In this document: piece by piece, positions 27,601 to 35,499 of the stretch | Numbering within the stretch: position 1 is the stretch's first letter | How the letters are laid out: each line of letters opens with the position of its first letter | NCBI GenBank assembly: GCA_027451985.1 | Contig: DAIDHS010000002.1 | Location: 1-64,000, forward strand | Direction of reading: 5' to 3' | Length of the DNA stretch: 64,000 nt | Source: Elusimicrobiota bacterium | Lineage (GTDB): Bacteria; Elusimicrobiota; Elusimicrobia; UBA1565; UBA9628 | Notes under the pieces: generated by a model | What the model was told of the DNA's origin: nothing | The model's input: the letters and a program-made list of their open reading frames with translations, nothing else | Database searches by the model: none | Translations under genes and position numbers: made by a program

Positions 27601-27778
27601 GGCATTATCAACCCGCATCGGCGCGCAGACCCAGCGCCCGCTGGCCATCGTGGTCATCGGCGGCTGCTGCTCCATCGCGCTCTTGACCCGCGTGTTCCAG
27701 CCCACATTGGTCTATCTCTTCCACCGCCAGCTCGGTCTCACCGAAGAGCTCCGGCCGGCTGCACGAACTGCAAGTTAA
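24674..27778 (+). CDS. Heavy-metal-type RND efflux pump (CusA/CzcA-like)
   Basis: The ATG at 24674 overlaps the adaptor's TGA (TGATG); the track start is too early. The 1034 residues are the usual length for HME-RND pumps. It has an N-terminal helix, the large periplasmic porter loop (about 35-335), helices including GAIDFGILIGTTIIVVENVFRHM, a second porter loop and the final helices. By alignment to CzcA by eye, the first Asp (DFG) and the Glu (VEN) of the proton-relay helix are present, but the middle Asp (CzcA D408 position) is Gly. The pump may use an altered relay or carry a non-metal substrate. A cation exporter is the conservative call. Confidence 0.9.
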   Translation: MLRRLMNLALKERGFVIIGALILTVAGYFAFRALDIEAYPDPVQPEIELTTQPYGMSAEEVEKLVTVPLEWGLAGMRNISDIRTISLFGLSDVKLYFSWDSNYYWDKVETLNRLQLVNLPLPGVAPGINPDNPIGEIYRYRIISPNHDLMAEKEIQDWVVEKQLKTVPGVLDVAGFGGLTKEYHVNVDPDKLVHYGISLPMVTQAVADANSNVGGSYLPVGSQAFDVRGIGFIRSLDDIRDITLATVKGTPIRVSDVATVQVGHAPRLGIVGFNNLDDAVEGIVLMRKYGNTLETLKGVEKKVAQLNASGMMPPGFKIIPYYDRTQLVDVTLHTVFENLAVGMILVLAVLIVFLGDLRTACIVAINVPLSMCGAFILLYLTGTSANLLSLGAIDFGILIGTTIIVVENVFRHMVTDRKSNQSDWQCISNASEEVSGPILYSTIIFLIAFLPLFTMTGVEGAIFSPMSRTYAFALSIAILLAVTLSPVLCSYALHQGIKERSNAVWEKFQSFYHDLFVKVLKRPRLTVGAVCTLMAAGLALFPFLGAEFLPKLEEGNIWARATMPLTISLGAADKLAEGARRDFLSFPEVRTVVSQLGRPDDGSDTSGFFNAEFFVDLKSRSQWPSGMTKDKLIGLMNAKLRRDFPWADFGYSQNIEDNVEEALSGVKGENAVKVFGPDLVQDESVANQVAATMKQVRGIQDVAVYRSLGQPNLLIVPNRRTCARYGLNVGDVNAVVQAAIGGQAVTQVLEGDRAFNLIVRLAPDYRQSLAAIRRIPIALPSGGYVLLGQVANIRMTDGASFIYRENLRRYVPVRFSVRGRDMSDAIEAARRRIASSVKIPRSVNIDWAGEYGEMTAANRRLAVIVPIALFLIAGVLYWTTLSLTNTLILMAQVPLACLGGIAALAFTRTPFSISAAVGFISIFAIAIMDGLLLNSYIFQLWNQGYSLIDSIVKGADRRFRALIMTALVDGLGLLPAALSTRIGAQTQRPLAIVVIGGCCSIALLTRVFQPTLVYLFHRQLGLTEELRPAARTAS

Positions 27779-27805
27779 ATCTACCAGCAGGCCGCGAGCG
27801 AAGGT

Positions 27806-29527
27806 CTAGCGGCCGGCGTCTTCTTTGAGGTAGGTCGTCAGCTGCGCGGGCTTGGGCTTCAACTCCACCTTGGGCGGCTTCGCGTTCCGATCGAGGCTCA
27901 CCAGGAAGCCGTGGCCGGTCTTGTCTTCCCACGCCTCCTCGAACTGCTGCGCGGGAACGTAGCGCATGCCCTCGCCCGTGCCCGTGTCGTTGACGTAGTA
28001 GCCCAAAATCTTGCCGTTGGAGCCCAGCTCCGCGCCGGAAACGTAGACCGCGTGGTCCACGGGGCCGGGCTTGTCGTCCCAGAGCCGGTTCGAGCGCAGG
28101 GCCACGATGGCTCCGCCGCCGTATGCGATGGACTGCTTCAAATCCCGGGTCGTGGCCTGGTAGATGAGCTTGCTCGGCAGGTGATGGGCCGTGAGCAGCT
28201 GATTGGAATTGGGCATCTCCGTGCCCTCGAAGGGCGAACTGATGCCCGCTTGCGGGTCGTTCTCCCCGTACCAGCCGTTCTTGTAGGCCTCCTGGGCCAG
28301 CGCCGCCGGATTGGCGCTGATGTCGTGGGCGCGCAGGGCCTCGTACTGGGATTCCACGCCGCAGGTGCCCGACTTCTGATGGACGATGTAGGGCAGCGCC
28401 ACAAGGGGATGGCCGATGGTCGTGCTCATGCCGAAGTAATGCCAAAAGGTGATCTCGTACTCCTGCTTGATGCGGCTCATGGCCGCCTCGATGCCGCGCG
28501 CGCCGAAATTTTCCTGCTTGACCGCCGCGGCGTTGTCCAAGGAGGGCAGCGGCGGCGCGCCGCGGGCATACTTGGGGCGCAAGGACCGGTCGGACTTCGA
28601 GAACAGCGGCGAGAGATCTGGGCCGGGAACCTTCTTGGGCAAAACCAGGAGCGAGCCCGGGCCGGCCAGCACCGTCTGGCCCCCTTTGCCCGCCTGGGAC
28701 TGGTCGAAGAGGCCGCCGAGCCAGGCCTTCATGCGCATGAGCCCGAAGTTCTCCTGGTTGAGCCCGCTGGCCTCGAGCGTCTTGATCTTTCCCGCGACGG
28801 CGCGCACCATCTCCTGCTCGCGCGCCTTGTCGGCCTTGCTCACGACGAGCAGCGGTCGCAAATAAGGATACCAGCTGACGGGGATGGAGGTCTTCTTCCC
28901 CTTCACGAGATAGGAACCGCCCAGAGGCACCCTCTGCCAGAGAAACGCCCGGATGGACAGGCTGAACGCGTCGTTGATTTTTTTCGGCTCCTTGGCCCAC
29001 TTGAGGTACTGCGCGTGCGCGTAGCCGGCCTCGCAGTAGGTTTGGGCGAGGTAGCTTTTCTGCTGGGCGGGAGTGTAGGGGACGACGGGCATAGAGGGCC
29101 GGCTCTTGACGCCGTCGAAGGAGAGCATAAACGCCATGACGTTGGGCATGGCGTGGAGAAAGTCGCACTGGAACTGGGGCACGGGACCGTCGTAGTCCTT
29201 GAGCACGCCCGCCATCTCCGGGCAGGTCTGCGCGATGTTGACGTGCTCCCGGTAAGCCGCGCCGCCGGGCCCGGTCACGGAGCAGCGGGCGACGTAAACC
29301 TGCGTCTCGCCGGACTTGCAGGGGTGGAGATCCGCCGGGCCGACCACGGCCAAGCTCTTCTTCAGCGTATCGTAATCGCCCTTGTTCAAGCATTCGTAGG
29401 CGTAGTCCAGGTGCAGGCGGCCGGAGGACGCCGCGGAAACGCCATGGGCCGCGGCGGGAAGGGCGGCGGTGAAAGCCAGGAGGAAAGCCGAAGCCGCGGC
29501 GGAGAAAAAACGCTGCGATGGTTTCAT
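27806..29527 (-). CDS. Secreted papain-like (C39-like) cysteine peptidase
   Basis: I start at the ATG at 29527 (MKPSQRFFSAAASAFLLAFTAALPAAAHG), a signal peptide; the product has 573 residues. The N-terminal about 370 residues are of no recognised family and carry several Cys. The C-terminal domain matches a papain/C39-like layout: Cys389 in SGTCGVESQYEAL, His492 in GPVDHAVYVSGAE and Asn513/Asp514 in GYYVNDTGTGEGMRYVPAQQFEEAW. It therefore probably cleaves peptides outside the cytoplasm. It could be a maturation protease for neighbouring Gly-rich proteins, but that is speculation. The 618-residue ORF in another frame is a shadow. Confidence 0.76.
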   Translation of the reverse strand: MKPSQRFFSAAASAFLLAFTAALPAAAHGVSAASSGRLHLDYAYECLNKGDYDTLKKSLAVVGPADLHPCKSGETQVYVARCSVTGPGGAAYREHVNIAQTCPEMAGVLKDYDGPVPQFQCDFLHAMPNVMAFMLSFDGVKSRPSMPVVPYTPAQQKSYLAQTYCEAGYAHAQYLKWAKEPKKINDAFSLSIRAFLWQRVPLGGSYLVKGKKTSIPVSWYPYLRPLLVVSKADKAREQEMVRAVAGKIKTLEASGLNQENFGLMRMKAWLGGLFDQSQAGKGGQTVLAGPGSLLVLPKKVPGPDLSPLFSKSDRSLRPKYARGAPPLPSLDNAAAVKQENFGARGIEAAMSRIKQEYEITFWHYFGMSTTIGHPLVALPYIVHQKSGTCGVESQYEALRAHDISANPAALAQEAYKNGWYGENDPQAGISSPFEGTEMPNSNQLLTAHHLPSKLIYQATTRDLKQSIAYGGGAIVALRSNRLWDDKPGPVDHAVYVSGAELGSNGKILGYYVNDTGTGEGMRYVPAQQFEEAWEDKTGHGFLVSLDRNAKPPKVELKPKPAQLTTYLKEDAGR

Positions 29528-29603
29528 GCTTATGGTGTAGCCCCGTCCCGGCCGCGAGGTCACCGTCTAAAGACCCAGAAGCGCGTAGGACCAAAGGCCC
29601 ATT

Positions 29604-29632
29604 ATTGTTGTGTGCGCCGCGCGATTTGTCAA
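29604..29632 (-). promoter_or_regulatory. Sigma-70-type promoter of the cysteine peptidase gene
   Basis: Minus strand TTGACA, 17 bases, AACAAT, with the leader running to the ATG at 29527. The peptidase is therefore likely transcribed separately from the upstream lipoprotein gene. Confidence 0.6.
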
Positions 29633-29636
29633 GGGG

Positions 29637-30311
29637 TTACGGCTGCGTCCAGCCGAGCTTGCCCGCGACGTCGGGGCTTTGCAGGACGTTGGCCGCGTCC
29701 TTGGCGGCCTGCGCGAAAATCTGATTCAAGGCCGCGTTCTCGGCCGCGACCGGGTCGCCGTATTGGCTCAGCGCCGCCTGCGCGCGGTAGGTGGAATCCA
29801 AAATTCTCCAGTTGAACTCGCCGTCCCCCGCCGCGCGCGCGAACACCTGCAAGTTGAGCGCCAGCGTGAACTCCCCGCCCTCCGCGGCGTCGGGCTCCAC
29901 CGAAGCCTGCGTCACTTCGCCCAGGACGAAGAGCCTGGCCCCCTTGGCGCGCGCGGCCAGCTCGTCGTCATTCTCGGGGTCGTCCAGCACCGAAGCGGAG
30001 GAGACCAGACCGTCTTGGGAAAGTTCTTGCGCGAGCGCGCGGGTGATGTCTGCGGGAGAAAGCTCGGGCCAGGAGTCCTGCGGTGCGCGGGCCAGGTCCG
30101 GCGCGGAGGCGCCGGGCTCGGTCAGGTCATTCAAGGGCTGCACGGCCGCGGCGGCCGGAAAGAGCGGCGCCTGGGCGTCGTGCCCCGGCCAGAGCGGCTT
30201 GTTGGGCTTATAAAGGAAGGGCGCGCGGGAGCAAGAGGCAAGAACGGCCAGTATGGCAGAGAACGTTAGAACCGTGGTCCCTCCGCGCATCCGAACGCAG
30301 TTTTGTATCAT
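29637..30311 (-). CDS. Small lipoprotein of unknown function
   Basis: The 224-residue product starts at the ATG at 30311, preceded by AAGGGG. The signal peptide ends in lipobox LASC. The mature domain (LFVLGEVTQASVEP, GEFTLALNLQVFARAAGDGEFNWRILDSTYRAQA, ALNQIFAQAAKDAANVL) looks like the compact alpha/beta fold of auxiliary envelope lipoproteins (LpoB or ABC-transport auxiliary type), but the match is only by pattern. TACAAT upstream of the ATG could be its -10. The anchoring membrane cannot be decided. Confidence 0.68.
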   Translation of the reverse strand: MIQNCVRMRGGTTVLTFSAILAVLASCSRAPFLYKPNKPLWPGHDAQAPLFPAAAAVQPLNDLTEPGASAPDLARAPQDSWPELSPADITRALAQELSQDGLVSSASVLDDPENDDELAARAKGARLFVLGEVTQASVEPDAAEGGEFTLALNLQVFARAAGDGEFNWRILDSTYRAQAALSQYGDPVAAENAALNQIFAQAAKDAANVLQSPDVAGKLGWTQP

Positions 30312-30369
30312 GGCCCCTTATTGTACCCCGACGGCAACGAAGTTCGACGCGGGTGCACTCGCGGTCGTC

Positions 30370-30954
30370 TCAGGACGACTGGTCCGAGGTGATCGCCATA
30401 ACATTTAAACTAACTTTTCCAAAAAGGTAGTAGAGCGGCTCGAAAGGCAGCCACAGGCCCTGGGAAAAACTCTGATGCAGGGTGTCTAGGATGCAGGCGA
30501 CGCCCAGAATGGCCGCCACCCAATAAAGCGTGCCGCTCGCCTTGGCCCAATAGCGCACCTGCGGGTGGGAGTCGTCCTTCGCGGCGCCGCGAGCCGGAAG
30601 GCAAGCAGCACCGGGCCGCATCGGGGAATGCTGTTGCGGCCCGGCATAACGCCGGGGCATGGCGGGCGGCTGGGCCGCGGGAACGGCAGGAACGGACGCG
30701 GGCCGCGCGCTCGCGCCCGGCGCGGCCGAGGGCGGCGGGGCGAACCAAATCCACAGAGTCCACTCGCCGCGCAGCTTGTCGGCGGCCTTGATTTCCCCCG
30801 CTCTGAAAAGCGCGTTCATCGCCGCCTCGGCCTCGGGGCGCTTCAAGGCCAGGCGCGTCATGACGTCCTTCAGGGTAAATTCGCCCAGCTCGCGGCACAC
30901 GCGCCGCGCGAGCTCGACGATGGAAGGGTCCGGCGCCGGAGGCGTCTGGGCCAT
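30370..30954 (-). CDS. Winged-helix-like protein with C-terminal membrane segment
   Basis: The 194-residue product has an N-terminal about 65-residue region (IVELARRVCRELGEFTLKDVMTRLALKRPEAEAAMNALFRAGEIKAADKL) that looks like a winged helix, a Pro/Ala-rich linker, and a C-terminal region with one or two hydrophobic helices (ASGTLYWVAAILGVACILDTLHQ, PFEPLYYLFGKVSLNVMAI). It has no signal peptide. No named family is recognised. It lies between the caspase-like lipoprotein and the small lipoprotein, all on the minus strand. The shadow at 30410..30898 is rejected. Confidence 0.6.
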   Translation of the reverse strand: MAQTPPAPDPSIVELARRVCRELGEFTLKDVMTRLALKRPEAEAAMNALFRAGEIKAADKLRGEWTLWIWFAPPPSAAPGASARPASVPAVPAAQPPAMPRRYAGPQQHSPMRPGAACLPARGAAKDDSHPQVRYWAKASGTLYWVAAILGVACILDTLHQSFSQGLWLPFEPLYYLFGKVSLNVMAITSDQSS

Positions 30955-31010
30955 GAGGCGGATTCTACGATATTTTTCGGGTTTTGAAGCGGCGCTTAGC
31001 GTCTTAGGTT

Positions 31011-32405
31011 TTAGCGCAGGACGAGATCGGAGGACGCGCTCAAGTTCGCGGGCCAGAGCTGCGGCGCCTGCGAGCGGTTGTCGCGGCGCGCCGCGTCTTC
31101 GACGCGCGGCGTGACGTAGCGGTAGAGCGATTGGACGGTCACGTGGCCCGAGGCGTTCATCGCGCCGCCGTCAAGGCCCTTCAAGAGATAGTAGGTGAAG
31201 AGCCCGTGCCCGGCCTGGGGCAAGACGCCCGAGACTTGATTGGCGCGGGACGCGGAGAGCGCCGCGATTTTGCCGCCGCCGTCGACGAAGCCTTCGTCCA
31301 CCTCGGTCACCAGCGGCCGCACGCCCGCGGCCAGCACCGAGCGCCCGCCCGCGCCCGAGAAGCAGGAGTCGAGCGCCACCAGAACGTGCTTGGCGGGCAG
31401 CCGGCCCAGTTCCTTATAGAGGCGGCTTAAAGGGTAGGCGGTGTCCGAAAGATATTCCGGGTCGCCGTCCCAGGGCACCAGGTAGGCCGCGCCGCTCTCG
31501 ACGTCGGGCGCGCCGTGGCCGGAGTAGTAGAAGAACACCGTAGACTTGGCGTCGACGTTGTTGGGCAGCCAGGACTCGACGTCCTTGATGAGCCCCGCGC
31601 GCGTGGCCCGGTCGCCGGTCAAAAAGGCGATGTTGCGCTCGGGATAGCCCAACGCCAAAAGATAGTTGCGCACGGCTTCGGCGTCCCGGGCCGCGAACTC
31701 GGCCGGCGGCAGGTTCTGGTAGCCGGTGATGCCGACCACGACCGCGTAGTCGTCCGCGTGCTGGGCTTCGTGGAAGTCGGGCGGACCCAAGGGGAGAGAA
31801 TACGAGGCAACGGCGGGAGAAGAAGGAACGGACGCGACGGGCGGCGCAAAAACAGTGGGCGTAGCGGGAGGCGGCGCCGCGGGCTCGCTCTGCGCCGACG
31901 AATCTTGCGCTCCGCCCGCTTTTTGCCGCGCCAAGACTTGCTCAAGATAGGCAGCAATATTCAAATAGCCCTTATCTTTAGCAAGACTTATGGCCGTAAC
32001 CTGAAAAACATTATCGTACCCACATTCTTCCGCGCAGTCCTCCTTCAGACCAACATGAGCACCATGCGCCACTAGAAATTTAACCGCATCAAAATGGTTA
32101 TTCATTGCCGCATACATCAGCGGTGACAGCCCCATAAGAGCCCCTCGACCATCGACATTGGCGCCTCTTGCTACCAAAGTCTGAAGAACAATCATGTTCC
32201 CAGTTTGGGCAGCCAACTGGATTGGGATCATTCCGATGTGGCCAGTAAAATCTACGCCGTTGGCGTAGCCGTTGATATTCGCTCCGTTGGAAATAAGGGA
32301 TTCTGCAGTAGCCGTATCGCCTTTGAGGATGGCTTTATTAAGAGGTGTTCCGCAACTAGAAAGAAAAAAAGGGAGGAACAAAACAACAAAAAAACTCTTT
32401 CTCAC
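31011..32405 (-). CDS. Lipoprotein with ankyrin repeats and a caspase-like (C14) peptidase domain
   Basis: The 464-residue product starts at GTG with lipobox LSSC. Ankyrin-type repeats span about 22-160 (KAILKGDTATAESLISNGANING, GLSPLMYAAMNNHFDAVKFLVAHGAHV). A Pro/Ala linker follows. Residues about 218-460 are a caspase-like domain (DDYAVVVGITGYQNLP, VFFYYSGHGAPD, LVALDSCFSGAGG) with the His297/Cys348 dyad intact. Bacterial members are metacaspase/orthocaspase-like peptidases, usually cutting after basic residues, though specificity here is unknown. The lipid anchor would place the peptidase at the envelope. The ankyrin-coding half is AT-rich while the peptidase half is GC-rich, as if the 5' half were replaced. 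Confidence 0.88.
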   Translation of the reverse strand: MRKSFFVVLFLPFFLSSCGTPLNKAILKGDTATAESLISNGANINGYANGVDFTGHIGMIPIQLAAQTGNMIVLQTLVARGANVDGRGALMGLSPLMYAAMNNHFDAVKFLVAHGAHVGLKEDCAEECGYDNVFQVTAISLAKDKGYLNIAAYLEQVLARQKAGGAQDSSAQSEPAAPPPATPTVFAPPVASVPSSPAVASYSLPLGPPDFHEAQHADDYAVVVGITGYQNLPPAEFAARDAEAVRNYLLALGYPERNIAFLTGDRATRAGLIKDVESWLPNNVDAKSTVFFYYSGHGAPDVESGAAYLVPWDGDPEYLSDTAYPLSRLYKELGRLPAKHVLVALDSCFSGAGGRSVLAAGVRPLVTEVDEGFVDGGGKIAALSASRANQVSGVLPQAGHGLFTYYLLKGLDGGAMNASGHVTVQSLYRYVTPRVEDAARRDNRSQAPQLWPANLSASSDLVLR

Positions 32406-32825
32406 ATTCTATACAAGTGTTAACACTCGATATTATACTAGGGTGGCAAAAGAAAAACCCTTGAATGCATCCTCAATACCTTGCCAGAAAGTAGCCTTCA
32501 CTACAGATTGCTTTGCAACTACATCTTTAACAGCAGTATCTGTATTGATTGCGACAACAGCTGCGCCCGCCGTAGTAATAGCACCTAGAGTCGTTATTAA
32601 TACTCCCATCCCTTTCTGTCCCATTCCAACCATCATAAGCCCCATCAAAGTCGCTAGTCCTGCAATAGCAGTTGCTGCCCAAGCTAAATACTTAGCAACT
32701 GAAAAAGCCCATGTGCCCCATATCCCTGCTTGCGCTATAGCCCCAAAAATAGCCGCGAGAACTAGCAGCACCATCGCAATCATTAAAAAAGTTCCCGCAT
32801 TTTGCACCAATCCCGCAAAAGGCGA
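31925..32825. other. AT-rich patch spanning the junction of two genes
   Basis: Base composition drops sharply here: one line I counted (32461-32520) has 25 G+C of 60, and 32281-32340 has 28 of 60, while flanking lines are strongly GC-rich. The patch covers the ankyrin half of the caspase-like gene and the C-terminal membrane half of the Gly-rich gene, with both frames intact across both edges. Recombination or imported DNA is the likely reason. Edges are estimated by eye. Confidence 0.6.
32416..32427. promoter_or_regulatory. 12-bp palindrome before the caspase-like gene
   Basis: AGTGTTAACACT is a perfect palindrome in the 27-base gap between the Gly-rich gene and the GTG at 32405. It could be an operator. 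The gap has no ribosome site. Confidence 0.35.
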
Positions 32826-33926
32826 GGCGGTAACGCCCGCCGATGGCGGCGGAGTCGTCGTGCCGCCGCCGCTATAGCCGCCGCTGCCTTGAAATCCTCC
32901 GTTGGTGGGCCCGCCGCCGCCAAAGCCGGTGTTGTCCTGGCTGGGCGCTGGCGCGCTGCCGCCGCCTCCGCTGATGCCGGCGCCGGTAATCGCGCTGCCG
33001 TTGGATTGCCCCGTATCGAAGCCCTGGCCTGAACCGCTCTTGGCATACTGCGCGTTGCCGTTCGAGCCGTAGGACGTGTTGCTTCCCATGCTCTTCAACT
33101 GGCACTGGGCGTTCCCGCTGCCGCACACGCCTTCCCCGGAACCGCCGCCGCCGTTGGACAAAGCTTGGAACGCATGTCCGCCGCTGGTAAAGGCCGCAAT
33201 CTTGCCGGGGCCCGCGCCCTTGGCGTTAGACCCCCCTTTTCCGCCGCCGCCGGCGCCCAGAGCCCCGCCCGAAAGCCCGGCCAAGGACGCGCCCCCCGCG
33301 ACGGAAGAAGGTCCGCCCATGTCCGAGCCCAGGCCGCCCGCGCCGTTTCCCAATCCGGACCCCGAACCCAAATCCTGCTGCCCAGCCGCGCCGGCCTTCG
33401 CTTTCGCTTTGGCCGCGGCCAGAGCCTTGGCCTTGGCCAAGGCGTCAAAGGGCGAAGTTCCGGCAGCGCCCGCCGCCCCGGCCTTGGCCGCGCCCGCAGT
33501 GGAAGCTCCGGCCTGGCCCGAACCAGACGCCGCGCCGTTAGCCGCGGCGTTTTCCATGCTTCCGGGGTAGCCGCCCTTGGCGTCGGCCATGCCCAGGGAA
33601 TTCTGGTACCAGGGCTTATTCGTCGGCAGGCCCGAGACGTTGCCATAATGCGGCTTGGCGAAAATGCTCGCGAGGCCGCTCTTTAAGCCCGCCTGGCCCG
33701 CGGCGCCCGGCTTCAAGGTCTTGCCGACTTGATAAGCGCCCACGCCCAGCGTGGAGACGGCGAAGACGACGGCCATCTTGGCGCCCAAGGACAGGCCCGC
33801 GCCCGAGCCCCAGGGCGACGCGCCGCCGCCCAAAAAGTCGGGCAGAAAAGGGATGAGCTTGTTCTTCTTTTTTTTCTGGCCCACCTTGGCCAGTTTGATG
33901 GAGGGAATCTGAACTTGGGCATCCAT
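32433..33926 (-). CDS. Gly/Ala-rich membrane protein with C-terminal helix bundle (third of trio)
   Basis: The 497-residue product has a short basic N-terminus (GQKKKKNKL), one hydrophobic segment (about 48-65), a long Gly/Ala/Ser-rich low-complexity middle (about 75-370) with two close cysteines (GVCGSGNAQCQ), and a C-terminal bundle of about four helices (FLMIAMVLLVLAAIFGAIAQAG, LAWAATAIAGLATLMGLMMVGMG, GVLITTLGAITTAGAAVVAI). I recognise no family. Architecture and order mirror the next upstream gene, so they are probably diverged duplicates. It starts 4 bases after that gene. The helix-bundle part lies in the AT-rich patch. Confidence 0.72.
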   Translation of the reverse strand: MDAQVQIPSIKLAKVGQKKKKNKLIPFLPDFLGGGASPWGSGAGLSLGAKMAVVFAVSTLGVGAYQVGKTLKPGAAGQAGLKSGLASIFAKPHYGNVSGLPTNKPWYQNSLGMADAKGGYPGSMENAAANGAASGSGQAGASTAGAAKAGAAGAAGTSPFDALAKAKALAAAKAKAKAGAAGQQDLGSGSGLGNGAGGLGSDMGGPSSVAGGASLAGLSGGALGAGGGGKGGSNAKGAGPGKIAAFTSGGHAFQALSNGGGGSGEGVCGSGNAQCQLKSMGSNTSYGSNGNAQYAKSGSGQGFDTGQSNGSAITGAGISGGGGSAPAPSQDNTGFGGGGPTNGGFQGSGGYSGGGTTTPPPSAGVTASPFAGLVQNAGTFLMIAMVLLVLAAIFGAIAQAGIWGTWAFSVAKYLAWAATAIAGLATLMGLMMVGMGQKGMGVLITTLGAITTAGAAVVAINTDTAVKDVVAKQSVVKATFWQGIEDAFKGFSFATLV

Positions 33927-33930
33927 GGGT

Positions 33931-35490
33931 TTATCCTATCCTCTCGCTGGGAATTGATTGAACCACGGCGACGCGGGCGCTGGGCGCATAAATCGACGCA
34001 AAGCCGCCCAGGCCGCCCGAACTGCCCGTGCCGCTCATGGCGCCCGACTGCATGTAGGCGCCCATCGCGGCGACGATGGCGCCGACGCCGGCGTATTTGG
34101 CGATCTTCGTGAGGAGACTGCTGGGGCTCTTCTCTTGCGATCCCAAAGCCATCGCAATCGCGCTGGCCGCGACGAGTCCGCCCGACAAAGTCAGCATCGA
34201 ACCGACCGCCTGCTGGCCGCCCGAGCCGATGGACGCGCCCAGCGTCACCACGATAATGCCCAGCAACGCCGCGATGCTGGCCAACACCGTCGCCATCGTA
34301 GAGACCACGGTGAAGCTCTTCGTTAATTTATTCGCGATGTAAATCAGCACGGCCGCGGCAAAAATCATCATCATGGCTTCATTGAGCATCCCCTGCCAGG
34401 GCGCCGCATTGCTTCCCGCCTGCGGCGTGGGCGGCGCGCCGAACTGATTGCTGCCGGCCGAGCCGCCGTTGGTGGGGCCGTTGGCGTTGCCCGCGCCCGA
34501 ACCGGAGCCCGTTCCGCTCCCGCCGGTGGAAACGCCCGCAGCTCCGCCGATGGGCGTGCCGCCGCTGACGCCCCCGGTATCGTAACGGCTGGCGCCTCCG
34601 CCGTAGCCCGGGTTGGTCATCTCGCCGTTGACCTGCCGGGCTTGGCCCACGGCGCCGTTTAAGCCCAGGCCTTGCAGGCCGCTCTTGGCCAAGGAGGCCA
34701 GACTGTGCGTCGCGCCGAAGCCCGTAGTCTGCGCGGCCTTGCGGCCGGGCGAAGACGCCGCGCCGGCCTTGGGCGTAAACGACGCGCCCGAGCCGCCGCC
34801 GGCCACGCGCCAGGACCCGGACTTAAATCCATTGTCGTTCAAGGTGGGGATGCCGCGCACCGTGCTCCCGGCACCGCCCCCAGACGCGCCCGCGGACCCC
34901 GCGGCCGCCACTCGGCCCGCCGCCGCTCGGCCCGCCGCCGCTCCGGCTTTGGCCCCGGCGGCTTGAGCCATCGCCGCTCTCGCCGCGGCGGGATTGGCCG
35001 CGCGCAGGCTCGCCAGCGAATCTTCGGTTTGGCCCGCGCCGGCCGCCTGCGCCGAAGCGCCGCCGGCTCCCACGGCGCCCGCTTTTTGCGCGGCCGGCGC
35101 CGCGAAAGGCCAAAACGAATGCGCGCCCGGAGCCCCCGGCGCCGCGTGCATCGCCTTGTAGCCCAAAAATCCCACGCCGCCCGCCAAGGCGCTGCCGCCC
35201 ACGGCCAAGGCGATGATGCCCGCCTTGGTGGCCATGACCCCGCCGCCGAATCCCAGGCGCGAGAGGCTTTCCAAAAATCCCTCGCCGCCGGCCCCCGCGG
35301 CTCCGGGCGCTGGCGCGCCTGTCGAAAGAGCGTCCGGGACGGCTTGGCCTCCGGCCTCGACCGCGTCCACCCCCGCCTCGTCGATCACCGGGTTGCGGCC
35401 CAAAAGCGAGGCGAGCCCGCTCCAGAATCCGGAGGGCTTTTTCTCCTCCTTGTTCACGTCCGGCCTAATGTCGGGTTTGGGAAGGTCCAT
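33931..35490 (-). CDS. Gly/Ala-rich membrane protein with C-terminal helix bundle (second of trio)
   Basis: The 519-residue product resembles its downstream neighbour in layout: a soluble N-terminus (KKPSGFWSGLASLLGRNP), one membrane segment (KAGIIALAVGGSALAGGVGFLGY), a long Ala/Gly-rich disordered stretch, and a C-terminal bundle of about four helices (MMMIFAAAVLIYIANKL, STMATVLASIAALLGIIVVTLGA, LSGGLVAASAIAMALG, YAGVGAIVAAMGAYM). No known domain is recognised. It is packed between two related genes, with gaps of 9 and 4 bases. The products probably form one complex in the inner membrane. Confidence 0.72.
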   Translation of the reverse strand: MDLPKPDIRPDVNKEEKKPSGFWSGLASLLGRNPVIDEAGVDAVEAGGQAVPDALSTGAPAPGAAGAGGEGFLESLSRLGFGGGVMATKAGIIALAVGGSALAGGVGFLGYKAMHAAPGAPGAHSFWPFAAPAAQKAGAVGAGGASAQAAGAGQTEDSLASLRAANPAAARAAMAQAAGAKAGAAAGRAAAGRVAAAGSAGASGGGAGSTVRGIPTLNDNGFKSGSWRVAGGGSGASFTPKAGAASSPGRKAAQTTGFGATHSLASLAKSGLQGLGLNGAVGQARQVNGEMTNPGYGGGASRYDTGGVSGGTPIGGAAGVSTGGSGTGSGSGAGNANGPTNGGSAGSNQFGAPPTPQAGSNAAPWQGMLNEAMMMIFAAAVLIYIANKLTKSFTVVSTMATVLASIAALLGIIVVTLGASIGSGGQQAVGSMLTLSGGLVAASAIAMALGSQEKSPSSLLTKIAKYAGVGAIVAAMGAYMQSGAMSGTGSSGGLGGFASIYAPSARVAVVQSIPSERIG

Positions 35491-35499
35491 GAATCGTCC

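Noticed and set aside
27738-29594. 618-residue minus-strand ORF in another frame
   Set aside because: It overlaps the cysteine peptidase almost fully; only the latter has a signal peptide and catalytic motifs.
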